A DNA stretch of 64,000 bases, from positions 186,001 to 250,000 of the forward strand of contig JANQOX010000005.1 of assembly GCA_028285625.1 (NCBI GenBank). The letters run 5' to 3'. The notes under the pieces are model-generated. The model saw nothing but the letters and a program-made list of their open reading frames with translations, was not told where the DNA came from and did no database searches. Shown one piece after another: positions 1 to 8,598 of this stretch (position 1 is the stretch's first letter; each line of letters opens with the position of its first letter). The position numbers and the translations under genes were made by a program. Origin of the DNA: Myxococcota bacterium (GTDB lineage: Bacteria; Myxococcota_A; UBA9160; UBA6930).

Positions 1-2
1 TG

Positions 3-803
3 ACGTTCCGCGCGCGCACCGCCGGGCTCGCGAACGACGGTCCGGCGCTCGTGCTGCTCCACGGTTTCCCCGAGACCTCGGCGATGTGGATTCCGCTCAT
101 CGAGGCGGCGGCCGCGGCCGGCTACCGCGTCGTGGCGATCGACCAGCGCGGCTACAGCCCCGGCGCGCGCCCGGACGACGTCGCCGCCTATGCCGTGGCC
201 GAGCTCACCGCAGACGTGATCGCCGTGGCCGATGCCGTGGGCTTCGATCGATTCCACCTGGTCGGCCACGACTGGGGATGCGTGGTGGGCTGGTCCGTCG
301 CCATCCAGCACCCCGACCGGGTCGAGCGCTTCGTCGGGATGTCGATTCCCCACCCGGGCACGCTGCTCGCAGATCTTCGCGAGGAGCTTCCGGCCTACAT
401 CCAGCTGTTCACCGCACCGATGGTTCCGGAGACGATGCTCGGCATGCGCGGCTTCTCGAATCTGCGTGAGGGTTACGATCATGCGACGCCGGAACAGCGC
501 GAGGAGTACCTGGCCGTCTTCTCCGAGCCCGGCGCACTCACCGGAGCCCTCAACTGGTACCGGGCGATCACAGGCAGCCTCGAGGGCGCTGAGGCCTCGT
601 CCGGGCCCGTGAAGGTGCCCACGCTGTTCGTGTACGGCGAGCGAGAGATGTGGGTGAACGAAGATGCGTTGGTCCGCCAGCGCGAGCTGGTACTGGCTCC
701 GTACGAAGAGCTCGAGGTGGACGCGGGGCACTTCGTGCTCGAAGAGAACCCGGACGTGGTGATCCCGGCGGTGCTCGAGCATCTCGGTGCACCAAAGCGC
801 TGA
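3..803 (+). CDS. alpha/beta hydrolase, epoxide-hydrolase-like (5' end outside window)
   Basis: The reading frame is open from base 3 with no start before the core fold begins, so the gene is cut by the left edge; a GTG at 51 would fall inside the first conserved strand. The protein shows the HGFPET oxyanion-hole motif, the nucleophile elbow GHDWG with aspartate as nucleophile, and a late catalytic histidine in AGHFVLEEN. An Asp nucleophile followed by Trp is typical of soluble epoxide hydrolases and haloalkane dehalogenases rather than of serine esterases. The substrate cannot be told. The 3' end overlaps the next gene by 17 nt, suggesting co-translation. Confidence 0.85.
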   Translation, partial: TFRARTAGLANDGPALVLLHGFPETSAMWIPLIEAAAAAGYRVVAIDQRGYSPGARPDDVAAYAVAELTADVIAVADAVGFDRFHLVGHDWGCVVGWSVAIQHPDRVERFVGMSIPHPGTLLADLREELPAYIQLFTAPMVPETMLGMRGFSNLREGYDHATPEQREEYLAVFSEPGALTGALNWYRAITGSLEGAEASSGPVKVPTLFVYGEREMWVNEDALVRQRELVLAPYEELEVDAGHFVLEENPDVVIPAVLEHLGAPKR

Positions 804-1632
804 GCCCGACCTGTCCTCGGGGGCGCGTCGGTACGAGGTCCTTGCGCGTCAGTACCTGTCGGTCGCCGACGCATGGTTGCCGGGACGCATCGCGGGCTTC
901 TACGTGGTGGGCTCTGCGGCGCTGGGTGCCTTCCGGCCAGGTCGCAGCGACGTCGACTTCGTCGCCGTGGTGGACCGGCCGCTCTCACGCGACGAGATCC
1001 GGCGGCTGCGCGCGGTGCATGCCATCACGGGCCTGGGCACGGCCGCCCGGGGTCTCGCGCGCGCCCCGCTCGCGTTCCCCGAGGCGCGCAATGGCGTCTA
1101 TGTGGCTGCCGAGCAGCTGGGCCGTCCGGTCACGGCCATCGTGCCCGAGGCCTCGCACGTGGGGCACCTGTTTCACGTGGGCCGGGGGTTCGACGTGAAC
1201 CCGGTGATGTGGCGTGTGCTCGAGCAGTCGGGGATCGCCCTGCGCGGCCCGGCGCCTTCCGGACTCGCGCTCGATGCCGAGCCGCTGGCGTTGCGGGCCT
1301 GGAACCGCGCGAACCTCGAGACGTACTGGCGACCGTGGGCCGACCGCGCTGCGGCGGGTCGGCCGTGGCATCTTCGCGCGCGGCCGCGCTGGGCCGCCGC
1401 CTGGGGCGTGCTCGGCGCACCGCGGCTGCACTACACGCTCGCGACCGGCGACATCGTCTCGAAGGAGGCGGCGGGTCGCCATGCTCGCGAGGCGTTCGAC
1501 GACCGCTGGCATGCCCTCATCGATGCCGCGCTCGCCTATCGCGAACGCCGCCGAATCCCGGGTCCGCCCCCGAGCCTGCGTCGGGTGGGGGCCTTCGTGC
1601 AGGAGGTCGTCGCCGCAGCGCGCAGGCTCTAG
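787..1632 (+). CDS. nucleotidyltransferase-fold protein (aminoglycoside adenylyltransferase-like)
   Basis: The 281-aa protein begins at a GTG inside the end of the hydrolase gene. Residues 42-57 read GSAALGAFRPGRSDVD, the G-S-x(n)-D-x-D signature of the polymerase-beta nucleotidyltransferase superfamily, with metal-binding aspartates at 55 and 57. The C-terminal half is helical and alanine/arginine-rich, as in AadA or DUF4111-type proteins that adenylylate small molecules such as aminoglycosides. Real resistance function is not shown by the sequence; many chromosomal homologues have unknown substrates. Confidence 0.75.
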   Translation: MHQSAEPDLSSGARRYEVLARQYLSVADAWLPGRIAGFYVVGSAALGAFRPGRSDVDFVAVVDRPLSRDEIRRLRAVHAITGLGTAARGLARAPLAFPEARNGVYVAAEQLGRPVTAIVPEASHVGHLFHVGRGFDVNPVMWRVLEQSGIALRGPAPSGLALDAEPLALRAWNRANLETYWRPWADRAAAGRPWHLRARPRWAAAWGVLGAPRLHYTLATGDIVSKEAAGRHAREAFDDRWHALIDAALAYRERRRIPGPPPSLRRVGAFVQEVVAAARRL

Positions 1633-1695
1633 GGCGTGTACCCGGTTGGCACCCGCCCATTCGCGCACCGCTGGGGAATGGTGTAATTCCACCTC

Positions 1696-2589
1696 GTGTC
1701 CCCGCGCGCGTACGTGAACGAAGACGGCTCGATCCGCTCCGAGGTGCTCGCGGAGCAGCAGGCGCAGCGAGACGAACTCGCGCGGGCGCGCGGCGTGGAT
1801 CCGCGCTGGGTGGACGAGATCCTTGCCGAGGTCGACGCCCAGGGGTTCGTGATCCTGCGCGACCTCGTGAGCCCCGACGTGCTCGAACGGATCCGCGCGG
1901 AGTCGGCGCCCTACCTCCAGTACGAGGGTCGCAACGAGTTCGAGGGGCACAAGACCCGGCGCATCTACTCGGTGATCGAGAAGACGTTCGCGTGCAACCC
2001 GCTGGTCGAGCACCCGCTGGTGCTGAGCCTGCTCGACCGCATGCTCATGCCCAACTACCTGCTCTCGCAGCTCCAGGTGATCGACGTGCTGCCGGGCGAG
2101 GTGCGTCAGCCATTGCATCACGACGACGGGTTCTATCCCCTGGCGCGGCCCCGCAAGCCGGTGGGCGCAGCGCTCATCTGGGCCATCGACGACTTCACCG
2201 AGGAAAACGGGGCCACGCTGGTCTATCCGGGCAGCCACCGTTGGGGTGACGTGGCCAGCAGCGAGATCGATACCTCGAAGCTCGTGGCTGCGGTGATGCC
2301 GGCGGGCTCGGCCGTCTTCTTCCCCGCGACTCTTTGGCACTGTGCAGGTCCGAATCGCGGCAGCGCCTCGCGTCTCGCAGCCACGACGCAATACTGCGAA
2401 CCCTGGGCACGGCAGCAGGAGAACTACAGTCTCTCCATCTCGCGCGACCGGGCCCGTCAGTGCAGCGACACCATCCAGTCGCTGCTCGGCTACAGCATGC
2501 AGTTCCCGTTCATCGGGTTCGTGGACGGTCGCGATCCCAAGCGACTGCTGAGCGACGACCGTCCCCTCCCGGACGGGCCGAAGCGCTAG
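1696..2589 (+). CDS. phytanoyl-CoA dioxygenase (PhyH) family protein
   Basis: This 297-aa protein belongs to the Fe(II)/2-oxoglutarate-dependent PhyH family. The metal triad is visible as LHHDDG (His141 or His142 with Asp143 or Asp144) and a distal His215 in LWHCAGPNRG; YPGSHRW is the usual strand after the HxD motif. PhyH enzymes hydroxylate acyl-CoAs or other hydrophobic small molecules. The GTG start has a TGTAAT box 8 nt upstream and no Shine-Dalgarno, so the mRNA may be leaderless. It converges with the next gene, and both use TAG in a shared CTAG at 2586-2589. Confidence 0.85.
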   Translation: MSPRAYVNEDGSIRSEVLAEQQAQRDELARARGVDPRWVDEILAEVDAQGFVILRDLVSPDVLERIRAESAPYLQYEGRNEFEGHKTRRIYSVIEKTFACNPLVEHPLVLSLLDRMLMPNYLLSQLQVIDVLPGEVRQPLHHDDGFYPLARPRKPVGAALIWAIDDFTEENGATLVYPGSHRWGDVASSEIDTSKLVAAVMPAGSAVFFPATLWHCAGPNRGSASRLAATTQYCEPWARQQENYSLSISRDRARQCSDTIQSLLGYSMQFPFIGFVDGRDPKRLLSDDRPLPDGPKR

Positions 2590-3026
2590 CGGGGATCGAG
2601 CCGGTAGACCCAGGCCTCGTCGAGGGTCGTGGGGTCGCGAGCCCAGGCGCCGAGTTCGAGCCAGGCGTCGGCGAAGGCGCGCATCTCGCCTTCGTCCACC
2701 ACGCGCTCCGCGCGAAGCTCGTAGACGTCGCCTTCGATGCGAAGCCGCACGAGCGGATCGGCATCCATGTGTTCGACCCAGCGCGCACGGTTGTCGCCGG
2801 CGGAGACGTAGGGGCGGCCGTCGACGACTGCGCAGGCGATGTTGACCGAGTAGGGGTCCTCCGGCCGGGTCTCGAGTTGCACCGTCCCGGCGTCGCGCGC
2901 GAAGTCGAAGCTCTTGGGCGGGGGGACGACCGGGCCCGACAGCCGGCCGCCGGGGATCGTCACGAAGGGCCCGCCGCAGGCGGTGGCGGCGACTACGGCG
3001 AAGGCGGCGAGGAGTCGAGACGTCAT
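2586..3026 (-). CDS. lipoprotein with PNPOx/deazaflavin-type split-barrel fold
   Basis: The protein has 146 aa. Its N-terminus MTSRLLAAFAVVAATACGG is a lipoprotein signal peptide with the lipobox ending at Cys17. The mature part (PYSVNIACAVVDGRPYV, then RWVEHMDADPLVRLRIEGD) resembles the pyridoxamine-phosphate-oxidase-like split barrel used by flavin or F420 reductases. Function is unknown. It is the last gene of a leftward group but has its own TACCCT box 6 nt upstream of the ATG, so it could be transcribed separately as a leaderless mRNA. The fold assignment is tentative. Confidence 0.65.
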   Translation of the reverse strand: MTSRLLAAFAVVAATACGGPFVTIPGGRLSGPVVPPPKSFDFARDAGTVQLETRPEDPYSVNIACAVVDGRPYVSAGDNRARWVEHMDADPLVRLRIEGDVYELRAERVVDEGEMRAFADAWLELGAWARDPTTLDEAWVYRLDPR

Positions 3027-3032
3027 GACCCG

Positions 3033-3038
3033 AGGGTA
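3033..3038 (-). promoter_or_regulatory. candidate -10 box (TACCCT) of a leaderless promoter
   Basis: On the minus strand TACCCT lies 6 nt before the ATG at 3026, the spacing at which transcription would start at the start codon. No Shine-Dalgarno is present. Confidence 0.4.
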
Positions 3039-3091
3039 GACGCCCCTGCTCCCCGCCGCCTTCGCGTGGTGACCGGGTCGCGCGTCGTGCT

Positions 3092-4162
3092 CTACTTGCG
3101 TGCGGTGTAGTAGTCGTTGATCACGTCGTGCGGCAGGCTCTTCACCTCGACCTGGCCGAAGCCGGCCTCGGCCAGCATGCGGCGGGCGGTCTCGCGGCCC
3201 CACATCGCACCCAGGCCCGCGCCGTCGTCGGCCAGCGACACCGTCATGCAGTGCATGCAGGAGATCGTGTAGAGGAACGGGCCCAGCGGGTGCTGCTTGT
3301 CGTGATGCACGTGGCTCGAACCGGCGATGTCCTGCATGAGGAAGACACCGTCGCCCCGAAGTGCCCGGGCGATCCCGGCAAGAACGGCATCGGGGCTGGC
3401 CTGGTCGTGGATGGCGTCGAACGCCGTCACCAGGTCGAAGCGGTCCGAGTCGTCGAGCTTGGCCGCGTCCTTCGCGAAGAAGTGCACGTTGGTCGCGCCC
3501 CGACGCTCCGCTTCGGCATTGGCGCGGGCCACGCCCTCTTCGGAGAAGTCGTAGCCCACGAACCGGCTGTTCGGGTAGGCCTCGGCCATCCGGTTGAGGG
3601 CGCGCCCGCTGCCGCAGCCCACGTCGAGCACGTCGATACCCTCCTCGAGCTGCCGCGTGAGCCCCGGCACGCCCGGCAGGATGTGCTCGATCAGGACGGC
3701 CAGGACCGTCTGGTCGCTCTCGTCGGCCATGACCTCCTGGAAGCGCTCGTAGGACGCGTAGGGAACGCCCCCGCCCTTGCGAAAGCACTCCACGACCTCG
3801 CTCTCCACCGACGCGAGGACCGGGATCCACTGGGCGGTGACGGCCATGTTGTCGGGGCTCGCGGCCCGGGTGAGCGAGGCGGCGTGCTCCGGGGGCAGCC
3901 GGAAGTGCCGGCCGTCCTCCTGCACGTCGACGATGCCTCCCGTCGCCATCGCGCCGAGCCACTCGCGGACGTAGCGCTCGTCGAGCTTGGCACGTTCGGC
4001 GATCTCGCCGCTGGTGGCCGGGCCCTGCCCGTCCATGGCATCGAAGAGACCGGTGCGGTGGCCCACCGAGATCATCAGCGAGAGGGCGCCCGCGTTCAGG
4101 GTGTCGAGCAGCTTGCCCGAGAAGGCCTCGGCAGCCGCGGAATCGAAGGCAGGGGTCGTCAT
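3092..4162 (-). CDS. class I SAM-dependent methyltransferase with winged-helix N-terminus
   Basis: The 356-aa protein has an N-terminal winged-helix dimerisation domain (roughly residues 1-110, ISVGHRTGLFDAM...LDERYVREWLGAM) and a Rossmann methyltransferase domain with motif I VLDVGCGSGRAL and an acidic residue after strand 2 (FVGYDFS). This arrangement resembles the Rv2258c-like family of mycobacteria and plant-type O-methyltransferases. The substrate is unknown. A Shine-Dalgarno (AGGAG) precedes the ATG. It is 30 nt downstream of the MddA-like membrane methyltransferase, so the two methyltransferases probably share a transcript. Confidence 0.85.
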   Translation of the reverse strand: MTTPAFDSAAAEAFSGKLLDTLNAGALSLMISVGHRTGLFDAMDGQGPATSGEIAERAKLDERYVREWLGAMATGGIVDVQEDGRHFRLPPEHAASLTRAASPDNMAVTAQWIPVLASVESEVVECFRKGGGVPYASYERFQEVMADESDQTVLAVLIEHILPGVPGLTRQLEEGIDVLDVGCGSGRALNRMAEAYPNSRFVGYDFSEEGVARANAEAERRGATNVHFFAKDAAKLDDSDRFDLVTAFDAIHDQASPDAVLAGIARALRGDGVFLMQDIAGSSHVHHDKQHPLGPFLYTISCMHCMTVSLADDGAGLGAMWGRETARRMLAEAGFGQVEVKSLPHDVINDYYTARK

Positions 4163-4192
4163 GTCGGTTCTCCTGATTTCTCTCGGGGACGG

Positions 4193-4963
4193 CTAGGCCG
4201 TCACCTCGCTCGGGGTGGCGGCCGGCGCGTCGGTCTTGCGACGGATGCGCGGCACGAACTTGGGCGTGCGGTCGCGGTAGGCGCGGTAGTCGTGGCCCAG
4301 CAGGGTCGAGAGGTCGCGCTCTTCGAACACCACCGCGACCAGGATGTAGGCCGAGGCGATCCCGGCGAACAGGGCGTGACCCACGGTGAGGTCGGGCGTG
4401 GCCCAGACGGTCAGGAACCAGCCCACGTAGAGCGGGTGCCGCACGTGCTTGTAGAGCGACGGCGTGGTGAACCGCTTCTCGGTGTAGGGCTTGCCGCGGA
4501 AGTACAACACCACCTGGCGCAGGCCGAACAGGTCGAAGTGGTCGATCAGGAAGGTGGCGTAGAGCACCGTACCCAGGCCCAGAGCGAACACGCACCAGGC
4601 GGCCGTGCGCGCCACCTCGCCCTCGAGGCTCACCAGCATCGTGGGCATGGGCTGCCAGGCCCAGAACAACAGGATCATCGCGAGCGACGACGCCAGCACG
4701 TACGTCGAACGCTCGACGGGCTGGGGCACGAAGCGCGTCCACCAGCGCTTGAAGCCGATGCGGGCCATGACCGAGTGCTGGAGCCCGAAGATGCCGAGGA
4801 GTGCCACGTTCACCGCGGCCGCGAGCAGCGCGCCGCTCGCGACGCCCGAGTCGATCGACTTGGGCACGGCGAAGTTCGCGAGGAAGCCCGCCGCGTACAG
4901 GAAGGTGGCGAAGAAGATGGCGTAACAGATGGCCCCGTAGGCCAAGGCGGCGAAGCGGTTCAT
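4193..4963 (-). CDS. MddA/NnrU-like integral membrane methyltransferase
   Basis: This 256-aa multi-spanning protein has about six hydrophobic helices and the C-terminal motif KHVRHPLYVGWFL followed by EERDLSTLLGHDYRAYRDRTPKFVP. That RHPxYxG-E signature marks the isoprenylcysteine-methyltransferase-like superfamily, and the overall layout fits methanethiol S-methyltransferase (MddA), which makes dimethyl sulfide from methanethiol in the inner membrane. The ATG at 4963 overlaps the stop of the upstream gene as ATGA, so they are translationally coupled. Assignment to MddA rather than another NnrU-like member is inference. Confidence 0.75.
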   Translation of the reverse strand: MNRFAALAYGAICYAIFFATFLYAAGFLANFAVPKSIDSGVASGALLAAAVNVALLGIFGLQHSVMARIGFKRWWTRFVPQPVERSTYVLASSLAMILLFWAWQPMPTMLVSLEGEVARTAAWCVFALGLGTVLYATFLIDHFDLFGLRQVVLYFRGKPYTEKRFTTPSLYKHVRHPLYVGWFLTVWATPDLTVGHALFAGIASAYILVAVVFEERDLSTLLGHDYRAYRDRTPKFVPRIRRKTDAPAATPSEVTA

Positions 4964-5418
4964 GCTCGGGTCCTTTGCATTCGTTGGGTGATTCGAGACA
5001 GGGCGGGCCCTGCGGCGCGCGAGGGCAGGGCCTCGCGTCCGCCGGACCGTCCCCGCACCTTCGTCTGCGACGGCAGCGGACGACGGTCGGGAAGCACGAA
5101 CTCGCGCCGGGCGCGCCCGGAGTGCAGGCGGTCGGGCGAGTAGTGGGTGAACACGTAGTCGGGATCGCGCAGCTCGGGCCGGGCCGAGAGGAAGCTCTCG
5201 AAGTCCTCGGTGTCTCCCGAGTCGATGGCGGCGGCCACGATGCGGGCCCAGGCCAGCGCGCGGGTGGCGTGGTCCGTGGCCGGGAAGCTCGCCCCCCGCA
5301 GGCGGCGGACCGCCTCGCGGAGCGGGTGGCTGCACAGCTCGGACCAGGCCAGGCGCAAGTAGGCCTCGTGGTCGTCGCGTCGCCTGTCTTTCCGGTCCGT
5401 CGGTGCCATGGGGGGCAT
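4960..5418 (-). CDS. conserved hypothetical protein, first gene of methyltransferase operon
   Basis: This 152-aa soluble protein is not recognised. It has a charged N-terminus and a helical core (HEAYLRLAWSELCSHPLREAVRRL, then HATRALAWARIVAAAIDSGDTEDFESFLSARPELRDPDYVFTHYS), with a low-complexity Arg/Ser-rich tail. The last base of its stop overlaps the ATG of the membrane methyltransferase. The start is uncertain: ATGs at 5418 and 5409 are both possible. It is divergent from the large regulator that starts at 5529. Confidence 0.55.
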   Translation of the reverse strand: MPPMAPTDRKDRRRDDHEAYLRLAWSELCSHPLREAVRRLRGASFPATDHATRALAWARIVAAAIDSGDTEDFESFLSARPELRDPDYVFTHYSPDRLHSGRARREFVLPDRRPLPSQTKVRGRSGGREALPSRAAGPALSRITQRMQRTRA

Positions 5419-5528
5419 CTTCGGCTGCTTCCGCCCGCCAGTCGTTTCCGCTTCCTTACCGATTTCCTACCATTGTCCGGCGCCTGATTCTGTTGCAACA
5501 TCAAGCACTTGGGAGCTTGCGGCCGACC

Positions 5529-8500
5529 GTGATCTACCGCTTCGGCGCCTGCGAGTTGGACGAGACCGCGGGCGAGCTGCGCCGAGACGGCCAGGTGGTC
5601 GCGATCCAGCCCAAACCCCTGGCCCTGCTGCGGGTGCTGATCGGCGAGCGCCACCGCATCGTGGCCACGGACGAACTGCTCGATCGGCTGTGGCCCGACG
5701 AGGCGGTCACGCCGAACTCGCTCACCCGCGCCGTCAGCGTCGCGCGGGTCGCAATTGGCGATAGCGGCCGCTCGGGCATGCTGCGCAGCTACACCCGCCG
5801 TGGCTATCGGTTCCACGGGGATGTGGTCGAGATCGAGCCCGCAGTCCCTGGGGCCGCGGGCGAGGCCAGCTCGACCGTGGCCCCCGAGGCCATGCCATTC
5901 GTCGGCCGCAGCGAGGTCCTGGCCGAGCTTCGGGCCCTATGGGACGGCACCTGCCGGGGTCGGCCGGGCCTGGCCGTGGTCGCCGGCCCCGCCGGAGTCG
6001 GCAAGACCCGCCTGACCGAGGCGCTCGAAGCCGAGGTCGACGGCCGCGGCGGCCTGGTGCTGCGCGGGCGGGCCCTCGAGGCCGAAGGCGAGCCCGCCTT
6101 CTGGGTCTGGGCCCAGATGCTGCGCGCCCTGCATGGAGTGGATCCCGACGCGCTCGCTGTGCCGGGGCTGGCGGATACGGGTGAGCTTCTGCCGCTGATG
6201 CCCGAGCTTCGCGTCGAGGAGCCGGGGCCCGCGGCGAGTCTGCCCGAAGAGCAACGGCGCTTCGTGTTCTTCGACGCGGTTGCCCAGGCCCTCCGCGGCG
6301 CGGCGACCCGCCGGCCGCTGCTGGTGCTCTTCGAAGACCTCCATTGGGCCGACGCCGCGTCGCTGCGGCTGCTCGAGCACCTCGCCTTCGAGCTCGAGGG
6401 CGCGAGCGTGATGGTGGTGGCCACCGTCCGCGACCCGGCCAACCTGCCCGATGACCCATCCGTACGCACCCGGGCCGTCCTGGCTCGCAACCAGCGCCTG
6501 GTGAATCTCGTGTTGTCTCGCCTGGCGCCGGGCGAGGTGGAGGAGCTGGTCGAGCGGTTGCTGGGCCGGCCCCGCCCGGATCTGGCACGCACGCTGCACC
6601 GGCGCACCGACGGGCTGCCGCTGTTCTTGCGAGAGGCCTGCAGGGGACTGGGAGAGGGCGGGGCGGCCGATGCGGCGTTGGCCGGGGACCTCGCCCTGCC
6701 GCGCGTGGACTGGGTGAAGGAAGCCCTTGCCGGGCTTGGTGAGGCTTGCGGCAAGCTGCTCGGCGCGGCCTCTGCGGTCGGGCGCGAGTTCAGCCTTCCC
6801 CATGCGGCCGCGGCGGCAGAGATCGCGCGCGACGAGGCCCTCGACCTGCTGGACGATGCCGTGCGCGCCGGCGTGCTCGAAGCGCCACCCGAAAGCCCGA
6901 CGCGCTACGCCTTCGTCCACGACCTGTTTCGCGAGGCTGCCTACGAGACGCTCGCGCCGAGTGCGCGCGCACGCACGCACTTGCGTATCGCCCACCACCT
7001 CGAGAAGCAGCACGCGGGGGACGAAGATCGCGTGATCGCCGAGCTGGCGCTGCACCACCACCGCGCGCTGGCCGTGGGCGACCCAGAACGCGCGCTGGCG
7101 TGCGCGTCCGCCGCCGCGGGCCGCGCCTTCGAGGCCCACGCGTACGAACAGGCGGCCGTTCACGGGCGGCAGGCGCTCGCAGCACTCGACCACGCGGAGG
7201 GGGCCCCGCCGGACCAGCGTCTCGCCATCCTGCTCGAGCTCGGGGAGGCGGCGCGGCTGGCCAGCGAACGTCGTGCACGGCGTCGTTACCTGGGCGAAGC
7301 CCTCGACCTGGCTCGAAGGCTCGATCGCCCCCAGGATTTTGCGATCGCTGCGATCGGCCTTTGCGACCTGGCCGAGTGGGGCGCGCGGGACGACATCGGG
7401 CGTGCGGCCGTGGTCGAGGCGCTGGAGCGGTTGGTCGACGCTCCGCCCGAACTCGAGGCGCGCCTGCTCACGCGGCTGGGCTACCTCGATGCGGTTCTCG
7501 ACCGGGAGTCCAGCGAGAAAGTGCTGCGTCGTGCGGCCGAGCTCACGCGGGAGCTCGGAGAGTCCGACGCACTGGAGGAGGTGCTCTACGCCCTCCACCT
7601 GGTGTTGGGTGGCCCCGACGGTCTCGACGAGCGTCTCGCCATCCTCGACGAGCTGCGGGGGACTGCCGCGGCCGCGCGCGACCCCGTGGCATCGGTCACG
7701 GCGGTGCTCGACGTCGCCGGAGACCGATTGCAGCTCGGCGAGCTCGACGATGCGTTGGCCCTGCGCCGCGAAGCGGACACCATGGCCGGGACACCGCCGC
7801 ATCCCCGAACCATCTGGAACCGCCGCGTGTTCGACACGGGTCTGGCGCTCCTCGAAGGGCGGCTCGACGAGGTCGAGGGACGCATCGAGGAGGCCTTCGC
7901 ACTCGGACGACGGATCGAACACCCCTATGCGCAGGGCTGTCTCAACGCCCACCGCACCCACCTGCATGCCCAGCGGGTGGAGCGCGAGGCCCTGGTGGAG
8001 TCGCTCGAGCCGGCACTCGCCGCGAGCCAGGGGCCCACGCACTGGGTGCGGGCCCGCATGTCGCAGGCCCTCCACGCGCTGGGGGATCGCGCGCGGGCCG
8101 AGCGGGTGTACGAAGAAGCGCTTGCCGACGGTCTCCTCGCCATCCCGCGCAACCTGCGCTGGGTCGTGACCCTCACCGAACTGGCCCACAGCGCCGCCGA
8201 CCTGGGCGACGCGGAGCGGGCGCCCGAGTTCATCGAGACCCTCGGGCCCCTGGCCCACCACCACGCGATCCTGCCGATGGTGGTCTGCTACGGGGGGCCC
8301 GTGGCGTGGGCGCTGGGCCGACTCTACGCGGTTCTCGGCGACACCGAGGAGGCGTTGGACCACCACGAGGCGGCGCTGGTTGCGGTCGGCCGCCTCGGCG
8401 CGAAGCCCGCCGAGGCGCATCTGCGCATCGGCTACGCCAAGCTGCTACGCGAACACGGGAAGGCGCGAGAAGCGCGCGAGCACCTGATCCGTGCCGCAGC

Positions 8501-8561
8501 ACTCGCGTCGGACCTGGGCGCGCCCGAACTGGAACGCGTCGCCACCGAGAGCGCGGGCTGA
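5529..8561 (+). CDS. wHTH-AAA-TPR transcriptional regulator (AfsR/CadC-type architecture)
   Basis: Starting at the GTG at 5529 the protein has 1010 aa. The N-terminal ~100 residues (IYRFGACELDETAGELRRDG... LRSYTRRGYRF) form an OmpR/PhoB-type winged helix of the CadC kind. A STAND/AAA ATPase domain follows, with Walker A GPAGVGKT at about residues 153-160 and Walker B LLVLFEDLHWAD at about 264-275. The remaining ~600 residues are Ala/Leu/Glu-rich helical repeats of TPR type. Such proteins are single-component signal integrators. The frame stays open upstream to an ATG at 5403, but that would overlap the divergent gene; the conserved fold begins right at the GTG. Confidence 0.85.
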   Translation: MIYRFGACELDETAGELRRDGQVVAIQPKPLALLRVLIGERHRIVATDELLDRLWPDEAVTPNSLTRAVSVARVAIGDSGRSGMLRSYTRRGYRFHGDVVEIEPAVPGAAGEASSTVAPEAMPFVGRSEVLAELRALWDGTCRGRPGLAVVAGPAGVGKTRLTEALEAEVDGRGGLVLRGRALEAEGEPAFWVWAQMLRALHGVDPDALAVPGLADTGELLPLMPELRVEEPGPAASLPEEQRRFVFFDAVAQALRGAATRRPLLVLFEDLHWADAASLRLLEHLAFELEGASVMVVATVRDPANLPDDPSVRTRAVLARNQRLVNLVLSRLAPGEVEELVERLLGRPRPDLARTLHRRTDGLPLFLREACRGLGEGGAADAALAGDLALPRVDWVKEALAGLGEACGKLLGAASAVGREFSLPHAAAAAEIARDEALDLLDDAVRAGVLEAPPESPTRYAFVHDLFREAAYETLAPSARARTHLRIAHHLEKQHAGDEDRVIAELALHHHRALAVGDPERALACASAAAGRAFEAHAYEQAAVHGRQALAALDHAEGAPPDQRLAILLELGEAARLASERRARRRYLGEALDLARRLDRPQDFAIAAIGLCDLAEWGARDDIGRAAVVEALERLVDAPPELEARLLTRLGYLDAVLDRESSEKVLRRAAELTRELGESDALEEVLYALHLVLGGPDGLDERLAILDELRGTAAAARDPVASVTAVLDVAGDRLQLGELDDALALRREADTMAGTPPHPRTIWNRRVFDTGLALLEGRLDEVEGRIEEAFALGRRIEHPYAQGCLNAHRTHLHAQRVEREALVESLEPALAASQGPTHWVRARMSQALHALGDRARAERVYEEALADGLLAIPRNLRWVVTLTELAHSAADLGDAERAPEFIETLGPLAHHHAILPMVVCYGGPVAWALGRLYAVLGDTEEALDHHEAALVAVGRLGAKPAEAHLRIGYAKLLREHGKAREAREHLIRAAALASDLGAPELERVATESAG

Positions 8562-8585
8562 GCGGCGGCGCACGCGCGCCGCCGC
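8562..8585. terminator. perfect 10-bp GC hairpin between convergent genes
   Basis: Bases 8562-8571 and 8576-8585 are exact reverse complements with a 4-nt loop (ACGC). It directly follows the TGA of the regulator gene and sits 14 nt before the end of the opposing gene. There is no T-run, so it may be a stalling or Rho-assisted bidirectional terminator. Confidence 0.5.
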
Positions 8586-8598
8586 CCGAGTGGACTGG

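Noticed and set aside
787..1632. Antibiotic-resistance gene.
   Set aside because: Only the general nucleotidyltransferase motif is visible; no specific aminoglycoside enzyme signature and no mobile context.
985..2391. Long minus-strand frame opposite the nucleotidyltransferase and PhyH genes.
   Set aside because: Arg/His/Pro-rich composition, a mirror of GC-rich codons of the plus-strand genes.
2586..5816. 1076-codon minus-strand open frame.
   Set aside because: It runs antisense or out of frame through two real genes; only its last 146 codons are a gene.
5937..8420. 827-codon minus-strand frame opposite the wHTH-AAA regulator.
   Set aside because: Antisense shadow without domain motifs; the plus strand has clear Walker and wHTH motifs.
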